Assembly: GCA_026985515.1 (NCBI GenBank)
Contig: JALSQH010000085.1
Location: 1-15,269, forward strand
DNA: 15,269 nucleotides
Source of the DNA: a bacterium
Lineage (GTDB): Bacteria > JALSQH01
Direction: 5' to 3'
Program-made: the position numbers and the translations under genes
Notes under the pieces: model-generated
Database searches by the model: none
Told to the model about the DNA's origin: nothing
What the model saw: the letters and a program-made list of their open reading frames with translations, nothing else
In this document: piece after piece, positions 1 through 5,546 of the stretch
Position numbering within the stretch: position 1 is the first letter of the stretch
How the letters are laid out: the number at the start of each line of letters is the position of its first letter

Positions 1-491
1 CTGTTTCTGAGACAGGTATAAACTATTTTTCTTTTTATCCCATCAATAGTGACCGATTTGATATCAAGACTTGCCTGAATAGCATCACAGGATATTGGAG
101 CAAATTTCATTATGGGAAGTCTCAATGTGGAAGCAATAATCTCTCCTGTTATGCTTGAAACAAAAAAACCAGAGAATTCATTGTTGGCTGAGAGGAGAAT
201 TTTCAAGTTAATGATGAGATCCCTTTTTTCTCTGGTGGTTAATTTTCTGTTAATGTCTGTAAATATTCTCCTCCTCCCGTAACTTTCCAGTTCCCTGGTT
301 AAAAAGATAAGCCAGGCTTCTGTTTCAGTTTTGATTTTGCTGAAGGAAACCCTGAGGGTGGTTTCTGCATTGGATATGGCCATTTTCTTTGTTATGGTGA
401 TATTGACATAGGTAACTATGATGGTTGAAACGATTACTATGAAAATTATAAAAGTTATGAGTCTGAAACGTATTGAAGACAGAAGCTGCAC
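1..491 (-). CDS. Membrane-anchored, probably sensory protein (N-terminal part, cut by window edge)
   Basis: The minus strand stays open from an in-frame TGA at 546-544 to the window edge, giving about 163 residues from a GTG at 491-489; a TTG directly before it (494-492) is an alternative start. Both lack a well-spaced Shine-Dalgarno sequence (a GGGGGA lies only 0-3 nt upstream), so the start is uncertain. The product opens with a short basic segment and then one strongly hydrophobic helix of Ile, Val, Phe and Thr (about residues 11-31). A polar region follows that would lie outside the membrane and contains helical and beta-rich stretches. This layout is typical of the periplasmic sensor part of histidine kinases, diguanylate cyclases or chemoreceptors, but the output domain is outside the window, so the function is not assigned. 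It follows the thiolase operon in the same direction but has its own promoter-like sequence. Confidence 0.6.
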   Translation of the reverse strand, partial: MQLLSSIRFRLITFIIFIVIVSTIIVTYVNITITKKMAISNAETTLRVSFSKIKTETEAWLIFLTRELESYGRRRIFTDINRKLTTREKRDLIINLKILLSANNEFSGFFVSSITGEIIASTLRLPIMKFAPISCDAIQASLDIKSVTIDGIKRKIVYTCLRN

Positions 492-507
492 CAATCCCCC
501 GCTGTCG

Positions 508-541
508 AAATAAAATGGGAGGGGAAATACCCCCTCACCAT
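508..541 (-). terminator. Rho-independent terminator after the thiolase operon
   Basis: Read on the minus strand from 541, ATGG, one unpaired T and GAGGGG pair with CCCCTC and CCAT around a 6-nt GTATTT loop. The run TTTTATTT follows immediately (515-508). The stem is GC-rich and lies about 30 nt beyond the thiolase stop codon, as expected for intrinsic termination. Because a promoter-like sequence lies just upstream, it could also act as a leader hairpin of the next gene. Confidence 0.65.
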
Positions 542-544
542 ATC

Positions 545-573
545 ATAATATTCCCATTTTGCTTAAAAATCAA
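545..573 (-). promoter_or_regulatory. Sigma-70-like promoter for the truncated sensor-like gene
   Basis: On the minus strand, TTGATT (573-568) and TATTAT (550-545) are separated by exactly 17 bp. The -35 element overlaps the stop codon of the thiolase gene. Transcription would start near 538, inside the hairpin at 515-541, so that hairpin would form at the very 5' end of the message. Only the match to the consensus supports this. Confidence 0.45.
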
Positions 574-1760
574 GGTGTCCTGTATATCGCCACTGCTGCT
601 ACTGATCCTGGCCCTCCCAGATTGTGAATCAGACCAAGTTTGGGATTTTTCACCTGCATTTTCCCTGCTCTACCAAGGAGTTGCTGATAAATCTGATATG
701 TCATTCTCACCCCTGTGGCGCCTATAGGATGTCCACAGGATTTTAATCCACCACTTGTGTTGACGGGAAGTTTTCCATCAAGGGCTGTTATACCCTCCCT
801 TATGAGGGTTGCACCTTTACCCTTTTCCACAAAGAAGAGGTCTTCATAGTTGATAATCTCGGTTATGGTGAAACAATCGTGAACCTCAGCGACTCCGATT
901 TCATCAAATGGATTTTTAATTCCTGCTTCCTCGTAAGCCATTTTGGCAGCCATCTGGGTTGATCTGAAACCGATGTATTGCTCGTAGGGGTCAAAGTATC
1001 TTGCATCGGTGGTGATGGAAAGCCCAATTGATTTAATAAGTACATAATCTCCATTGGGCTTAAGAGATTTTGCAATTTCCGGAGTGGTGAGAATGGCTGC
1101 AGCTGCTCCATCGGCAACGGTACTGCAATCATAGAGTCCCAGGGGATCTGCTATCATATACGCATTCATCACAGTGTCAATGTCAACCTGTTTTCTTATA
1201 TGGGCCTTTGGATTCAGACTACCATTGTAGTGATTTTTTACTGCCACAAGAGCCAGATCTTTTTTTGTCGTACCAAATTCGTGGAAATGTCTGTTTGCCA
1301 TGAGGGCAAACATACCGGGAGCAGTCTGACCCTTTCCAATAACTGGATGGCCGTTGAGGAGTGTCTGCCTGATCAGACTGTCCCTTGAACCAACATCTCT
1401 CATCTTTTCCTCACCAAGCACAAGGACAATTTTGTACTGACCAGCGGCAATGGCATAGGCTGCATTTCTCAATGCATCCATACCGGTGGCGCAGTAGTTG
1501 GAAACCCTGCTTGATGGTCTGTCCCACAGTCCAAGAGCTTCAGCAAGATAAGAACCTGCCTGCCCCTGAAATCCACCTGCCATATTTGGTTCAAAAACCC
1601 CAAGCCACATGGCCTCTATCTGGGATGGTTCTATGCCAGCATCCTGTATTGCTTCAACATACGCCTCTACAGCCAGATCCACAAATCCTGCGTCAAATCT
1701 ATCCCCTAATTTTGTTTGTCCCATACCGATTATTGCAACCTTATCTTTTAAACCCTGCAT
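570..1760 (-). CDS. Acetyl-CoA acetyltransferase-like thiolase (SCP2/archaeal type)
   Basis: This 396-residue thiolase condenses or cleaves acyl-CoA units. The N-terminal half carries the nucleophilic Cys90 in the motif SNYCATGMDA. The C-terminal half has the HDCF motif typical of SCP2-type thiolases (His294), GHPIGATG with the catalytic His344, and HNLGG near the end in place of the CxG loop of classical biosynthetic thiolases. Length and motifs match the subgroup that pairs with DUF35 proteins. The ATG at 1760 follows a strong AAGGAGGAG Shine-Dalgarno sequence. The gene starts 17 bp after the stop of the HMGS-like/DUF35 gene and shares its transcript. In archaea, a thiolase, an HMG-CoA synthase and a DUF35 protein form one complex that channels acetoacetyl-CoA; a physical complex here is inferred from that precedent. 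Substrate is unknown: the pathway may run in the beta-oxidation or the condensing direction. Confidence 0.9.
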   Translation of the reverse strand: MQGLKDKVAIIGMGQTKLGDRFDAGFVDLAVEAYVEAIQDAGIEPSQIEAMWLGVFEPNMAGGFQGQAGSYLAEALGLWDRPSSRVSNYCATGMDALRNAAYAIAAGQYKIVLVLGEEKMRDVGSRDSLIRQTLLNGHPVIGKGQTAPGMFALMANRHFHEFGTTKKDLALVAVKNHYNGSLNPKAHIRKQVDIDTVMNAYMIADPLGLYDCSTVADGAAAAILTTPEIAKSLKPNGDYVLIKSIGLSITTDARYFDPYEQYIGFRSTQMAAKMAYEEAGIKNPFDEIGVAEVHDCFTITEIINYEDLFFVEKGKGATLIREGITALDGKLPVNTSGGLKSCGHPIGATGVRMTYQIYQQLLGRAGKMQVKNPKLGLIHNLGGPGSVAAVAIYRTP

Positions 1761-1777
1761 GGTTCTCCTCCTTAATT

Positions 1778-3241
1778 TTATTTGCCTCTAACTGGTCTTG
1801 CTTTCCAGTAGTAGTTGTAAAATCCCTTCGCCCTGTGGAAAATTCTGAAGGTCAATTCAACCTCTTTATCTATCAGGCTTGATTCTTTATCCTGCCACTC
1901 GGGAGGCATATCTGTTAACTGTGTGAATGTTCTTCCTCCTCCCTCAAAGTCAACAACTGCCATTCCTACTGGATGCTCAGGATTTGGTATGGCTCGTTCC
2001 CTGGTGAAGGTAACTATTTTGCCTCTTCTTGAAAGTTTGAATGGTTCAAATTCATCTATGGCACCACACTTTGGACACACTCTTTTGGGTGGGAAGTAAA
2101 TAGAGCCACATTTTTTACACTTCACACCGTAAAGAGAGAGGATTGTTTTCTTTTCCCTGTACAGTTCTGTTACAGATGTGTAGGGTTCTGCAGGCCAGAG
2201 GCCTTTTTTTGTTACAATTTCCTCCCTCCATTTCAGAACCTTGGTGTAGTATGGAAGATCAATTTTGCTGCCGAGCCAGTCCCGAACACTTCTCTTACCC
2301 TTTTTCTTGAAATCTTCTATTGCCTCTGTTACCCTGAAAGAGAAAGCTTCTGCACCATCTCCATAAGAAATAAGAATTATTCTTTCGCCGGGATTTGCCT
2401 CTTCCAGGGCCAGGACGCATTGAAGAAGAACATTTGCCACTCCCGGATTGCCTACTCCAAGGAGAAGTGTGGGGTCCTGGTTCAGTTTCACGGCAAAATT
2501 TCCAAGACGTTTTGCAAGGGCCCTGTACGTATTTGCATCTGATGCGTAAACGATAATTTTGCTAACATCATCTGGAGTCAGATTGAGTTTTTTGGCAAGA
2601 CCTTCAAGGGCTTTTGGCACCATGTTGAGGTAACCAAAAATAGATGCAGCCTTTTCATCATCTGAAAAGATGTACTTGTCTTCCCTCTTTCTCCAGTAAT
2701 CGAGAAGTTCCTGTGAGAGCAGATAACTTCCTTCAAATTCTGCAATTACATCGTCACCCTCTCCCACAACAACAGCAGCAGATGCGTCTCCGCTCATCGT
2801 TTCCATGATACTTTCCGGCTCATAAAGCCTTACATCTGAGGCAACCACCAATCCTTCTTCAAATGCACCGGCTTTAACGCCGTTGAGAGCCACCAGCATT
2901 GCACTTGTGCCGGCCCTGAGACTGTTTGCAAAATCGATGGTGCTTATGGAGGATGGCAGGTCAGCTATTTCTGCGAGGGTGCTTGAGGAATTTTTTTCCA
3001 GATATGGGGCGGTGGTTGAGGCGAAGTAAAGTGATCCAATTTTTGAAGCATCTCTTCCCTCCAGAGCAAGGAGAACCGATTCCGATGCCATGGTGAGAGC
3101 ATCTTCGTCATAGTTTGCAACTGCCTTTTCTCCCAGCAGCATCTTCATGATGAAGGGGTCATACCCCCACGCCTCACCTATCTTCTGCCGCTGAATACGG
3201 TGGGCTGGAATGTAGGAACCAACATCTTTAATTCCAATCAT
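1778..3241 (-). CDS. HMG-CoA synthase-fold protein fused to a DUF35 zinc-ribbon/OB domain, catalytic Cys and His not conserved
   Basis: The 487-residue protein has two parts. Residues 1-310 follow the HMG-CoA synthase/KAS III thiolase fold, with PYLEK (Glu82), GNPG (Asn265) and SYGDGAEAF conserved. Residues 370-487 form a DUF35 unit: a zinc ribbon with Cys375, Cys378, Cys389 and Cys392, followed by an OB fold that usually binds CoA or bridges partners. Where HMG-CoA synthases have the nucleophilic Cys (archaeal ACKAGT), this protein reads NSLRAGT, with Ser107-Leu108 and no cysteine before Cys275. The usual His of the HQPN region is also absent (YASDANTY, residues 232-239). From memory, a whole bacterial subfamily shares the NSLRAGT motif, so this looks like a conserved variant and not decay. 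It is unlikely to make HMG-CoA for mevalonate. It is the first gene of the operon, with AAAGGAG ahead of the ATG, and probably works with the thiolase encoded next. Confidence 0.85.
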   Translation of the reverse strand: MIGIKDVGSYIPAHRIQRQKIGEAWGYDPFIMKMLLGEKAVANYDEDALTMASESVLLALEGRDASKIGSLYFASTTAPYLEKNSSSTLAEIADLPSSISTIDFANSLRAGTSAMLVALNGVKAGAFEEGLVVASDVRLYEPESIMETMSGDASAAVVVGEGDDVIAEFEGSYLLSQELLDYWRKREDKYIFSDDEKAASIFGYLNMVPKALEGLAKKLNLTPDDVSKIIVYASDANTYRALAKRLGNFAVKLNQDPTLLLGVGNPGVANVLLQCVLALEEANPGERIILISYGDGAEAFSFRVTEAIEDFKKKGKRSVRDWLGSKIDLPYYTKVLKWREEIVTKKGLWPAEPYTSVTELYREKKTILSLYGVKCKKCGSIYFPPKRVCPKCGAIDEFEPFKLSRRGKIVTFTRERAIPNPEHPVGMAVVDFEGGGRTFTQLTDMPPEWQDKESSLIDKEVELTFRIFHRAKGFYNYYWKARPVRGK

Positions 3242-3260
3242 ACCACACTCCTTTCTTTAA

Positions 3261-3282
3261 TTTTTGACAATTTTGTCAAAAA
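3261..3282. promoter_or_regulatory. Perfect palindrome, likely repressor operator of the HMGS-like/thiolase operon
   Basis: The arms TTTTTGACAA (3261-3270) and TTGTCAAAAA (3273-3282) are exact reverse complements around a central TT. The site lies directly downstream of the -10 element of the minus-strand promoter and covers the expected transcription start, so a bound protein would block transcription. The core TTGACAAN(2)TTGTCAA-like shape resembles operators of dimeric TetR-family acyl-CoA regulators; that assignment is an inference. No regulator gene is present in the window. Confidence 0.6.
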
Positions 3283-3283
3283 A

Positions 3284-3312
3284 ACATTAACACATTATTC
3301 CTCTCGTGTCAA
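3284..3312 (-). promoter_or_regulatory. Sigma-70-like promoter of the HMGS-like/thiolase operon
   Basis: On the minus strand a perfect -35 TTGACA (3312-3307) is followed by a 17-bp spacer and TAATGT (3289-3284), which keeps the three most conserved -10 bases. Transcription would begin near 3277, about 36 nt before the ATG at 3241, inside the palindromic operator. The -35 sits in a second, imperfect inverted repeat (CTCTTG/CGAGAG, 3301-3315). Confidence 0.6.
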
Positions 3313-3348
3313 GAGCAGATTTTCTGAGCTGGCTGTATCTAATTTTCT

Positions 3349-3377
3349 TTGCGGAGGATGGGGAATTGGGCTATAAT
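3349..3377 (+). promoter_or_regulatory. Sigma-70-like promoter of the HD-GYP-like/rarA gene run
   Basis: A perfect -10 TATAAT (3372-3377) is preceded at 17 bp by TTGCGG (3349-3354), a half match to the -35 consensus. Transcription would begin near 3384, leaving a leader of about 12 nt that is made up almost entirely of the GAGAGGTGAG ribosome-binding site. It diverges from the operon promoter at 3284-3312 within the same 154-bp gap. Confidence 0.5.
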
Positions 3378-3395
3378 GATAAAGAGAGGTGAGAA

Positions 3396-4259
3396 ATGGC
3401 TAAAGTTCTGTCAATTAATCTCGGTGATATACATAAAAATCTTATCCTTCCTAAGGGAACGAATGTTACAAAGGAAACTCTGAAAGGACTTCATGAAAAA
3501 TTCAAGACATCTGGTATCAGGAAAATTGCTTCTACTTCTGTTTTCCGTGACATGAAAAAGATTTTGAAGGAAAAAAATTATTCACCTCTTTTCCGGGATC
3601 ATGAAACTGCAGAAAAGGTTCTCAGATATCTGGAGCAGATCAGTTATCCGGAAGAGATTTTCCTTGAACTTGAATATCTTAAGAAAAAGTCTATCTTCAC
3701 TTACCACCATTCCCTGGCAACCACCATAATTGTGACAAGAATAGCCCTGGATTTCGTGTTTTATCACGATTTAATCACGGAAATTGCATCTGCGAATCTG
3801 ACAAAAGATATTGGTATGTCAAGATTGAGCAAGACCCTGATCCAGAACACAGATTTTCTCTCAAGAGAGGAGTATGAGACAATTAAAGAGCATACCCTGT
3901 GGGGATTGATTCTGCTGATCTACTATCTGGGCGAGGGTTTGAATGCTCTTATTGCTTATCGCCATCATGAGAGAGGTTTGCACGATGATAAGTTCAAATT
4001 TCTTGATCTGGTTGTGGCGGTTGATATTTTCAATGCCCTCATATCTCCAAGACCATTCAGGAAAAAACCTTACAATATAAGGGGAGCTCTTGATCTTCTC
4101 ACAGAAATGGGTGAGAAAAAGGAAGTTAATCTGGAAATGGTAAAGAGAATTATTGCTGCGTATAGAGAGGAGTACCAGCCACCTGAAGAAATTACGCTTT
4201 CAAAGGAAAAGCTTGGTTTTATACCTGATGATAATTTTTACGGGGTAAAAGATCTGTAG
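3396..4259 (+). CDS. Degenerate HD-GYP-type domain protein
   Basis: The 287-residue protein lacks a signal peptide or membrane helix and is probably cytoplasmic. Residues 16-45 resemble the short N-terminal module found before many HD-GYP domains (LILPKGTNVTKETL, then GIRKI). Residues 100-230 follow the HD-GYP order: HHS (104-106), KDIG (137-140) where the family has HDIGK, EHTLWG (165-170), HHERG (190-194), and VDIFNALISPRPFR (209-222). The metal-binding HD pair is reduced to Lys137-Asp138, and the GYP tripeptide is absent after HHE. Active HD-GYP proteins hydrolyse cyclic di-GMP; with these losses, a binding or regulatory role is more likely than catalysis, though His104/105, His166 and His190/191 could still bind metal. 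The start has GAGAGGTGAG upstream. It is the first gene of a run and ends 3 bp before rarA. A remote HDOD protein is the alternative, but HHE plus the RPFR segment favours HD-GYP. Confidence 0.7.
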   Translation: MAKVLSINLGDIHKNLILPKGTNVTKETLKGLHEKFKTSGIRKIASTSVFRDMKKILKEKNYSPLFRDHETAEKVLRYLEQISYPEEIFLELEYLKKKSIFTYHHSLATTIIVTRIALDFVFYHDLITEIASANLTKDIGMSRLSKTLIQNTDFLSREEYETIKEHTLWGLILLIYYLGEGLNALIAYRHHERGLHDDKFKFLDLVVAVDIFNALISPRPFRKKPYNIRGALDLLTEMGEKKEVNLEMVKRIIAAYREEYQPPEEITLSKEKLGFIPDDNFYGVKDL

Positions 4260-4262
4260 TTA

Positions 4263-5546
4263 ATGGATTCTCTTTTTTCGAAGGATAATACCGGGAAGTT
4301 AACTCTCTCACAAAAATATGCTCCTTCTTCCTTTGAGGAAATGGTGGGTCAGGAACACCTCATCGGAGAGAGTGGTGTCATCAGGAGGTTTCTGAAAGAG
4401 GGTTATGTTCCATCAATGATCTTCTGGGGTCCTCCAGGAACGGGTAAAACAACTCTTGCCAGAATAATTGCTGAGAAGATTTCCATCAAATTTATATTCA
4501 CCTCCGCCATTACACATGGTGTCAGGGAGCTTAAGGACCTGATAGAAAAAAATTACAGGTATTATGGAAAATTCATTCTCTTTGTGGATGAGATTCATCA
4601 CTTCAACCGTAAGCAGCAGGATTTTTTTCTCCCCTACATTGAGGAAGGGAAAATTATTTTAATTGGTGCAACAACGGAAAATCCCTCTTTTAATCTTATT
4701 AACCCTCTGCTTTCCAGGTGTCATATTATTGTATTTCACCCTCTTTCTTCCGTTGATATAGCCGGGAAATTGAGAGAAATTGTGGTGAAAGAATGGGATG
4801 GTTCGGACCCTTTCCCCGATGAGCTGATCAGGGGAATCGCAGAAAGCTCAGGAGGGGATCTTAGAAGAGCCATCAATACACTTGAGCTAATCCTGTCAGT
4901 TTCGAGAGAAAGGATTGAAGAGGATAAACTGAAGAAGATTCTCCCTCCAATGGTACTTCGTTATAATAAGGAGGGAGATTATCATTACCAGTTGATATCG
5001 GCATTTATTAAAAGTATGAGGGGCTCTGATCCTGATGCTGCAGTTTACTATCTTGCAAGGATGCTTGAGAGTGGAGAGGATCCACTCTATATTGCCAGGA
5101 GGATGATAATTTTTGCAGCTGAGGATGTGGGAAACGCTGATCCTCTGGCACTCCTTGTGGCAGTTGCTGCAAAACTTGCCTATGAGGCAGTGGGTGACGC
5201 AGAAGGGTGGATTCCTCTTGCTCATGCCGCTATTTACCTTGCTTCTACGGAGAAGAGTAACTCCACCTATCTTGCCTATAAAAGAGCAAAGGAGGAAATT
5301 AAAAGAAGCGGAGAATTGAATCCACCGTCTGAGATCTCCTTTGCGGGCAATAAGTTTATGGAGAATCTGGGCTATGGAAAAGGTTACAAATATCCCCATG
5401 ATTTTCCGGAGCATTTTGTTGAATTTTTATATCTTCCGGAGAAAATAAAGAATAAGCGATTTTATTTCCCTTCTGATCAGGGTAGGGAAAAGAGGTTAAA
5501 AGAGAGACTTAAAAAACTGTGGAAAGAACTTAAGAAGTATGAATAA
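4263..5546 (+). CDS. rarA: Replication-associated recombination protein A (RarA/MgsA), AAA+ ATPase
   Basis: RarA is a clamp-loader-related AAA+ ATPase that acts at stalled replication forks and single-strand gaps. The 427 residues match the family along their full length. Walker A is GPPGTGKT (56-63), Walker B has the Asp109-Glu110 pair in FVDEIHHFN, sensor 1 is the characteristic GATTENPSF, and an LLSRC arginine-finger segment follows. The C-terminal tetramerisation region ends in YKYPHDFPEHFVE and a LPEKIKNKRFYFPSDQG stretch typical of RarA. The ATG lies 3 bp after the stop of the HD-GYP-like gene with only a distant GGGG upstream, so translation is probably coupled. Its last 8 bases overlap the start of the next gene. 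A DnaX or RuvB identity is excluded by the C-terminal region. Its place ahead of envelope genes looks like operon packing and not a functional link. Confidence 0.95.
   Translation: MDSLFSKDNTGKLTLSQKYAPSSFEEMVGQEHLIGESGVIRRFLKEGYVPSMIFWGPPGTGKTTLARIIAEKISIKFIFTSAITHGVRELKDLIEKNYRYYGKFILFVDEIHHFNRKQQDFFLPYIEEGKIILIGATTENPSFNLINPLLSRCHIIVFHPLSSVDIAGKLREIVVKEWDGSDPFPDELIRGIAESSGGDLRRAINTLELILSVSRERIEEDKLKKILPPMVLRYNKEGDYHYQLISAFIKSMRGSDPDAAVYYLARMLESGEDPLYIARRMIIFAAEDVGNADPLALLVAVAAKLAYEAVGDAEGWIPLAHAAIYLASTEKSNSTYLAYKRAKEEIKRSGELNPPSEISFAGNKFMENLGYGKGYKYPHDFPEHFVEFLYLPEKIKNKRFYFPSDQGREKRLKERLKKLWKELKKYE

Noticed and set aside
473-727. 84-codon open frame on the plus strand
   Set aside because: It runs through the terminator hairpin and antisense into the thiolase 3' end; no ribosome-binding site or family match.
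1385-1882. 165-codon open frame on the plus strand across the thiolase and the end of the HMGS-like gene
   Set aside because: It is antisense to two well-supported genes and its composition (many Pro, Gln, Leu) is typical of a shadow frame.
1778-3241. Mevalonate-pathway HMG-CoA synthase
   Set aside because: The catalytic Cys and His are not present and no other mevalonate gene is in the window.
3261-3282. Palindrome as a bidirectional terminator
   Set aside because: The stem is AT-rich and weak, and it sits at the start of an operon between divergent promoters, which fits an operator better.
3242-3395. Possible small RNA or riboswitch in the divergent intergenic gap
   Set aside because: The gap is filled by two promoters and an operator; no riboswitch-like conserved core is visible.
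3396-4259. Active cyclic di-GMP phosphodiesterase
   Set aside because: The HD pair is KD and the GYP tripeptide is missing, so catalysis is doubtful.
4896-5414. 172-codon open frame on the minus strand inside rarA
   Set aside because: It lies wholly antisense to a clear RarA coding region and its translation resembles no family.
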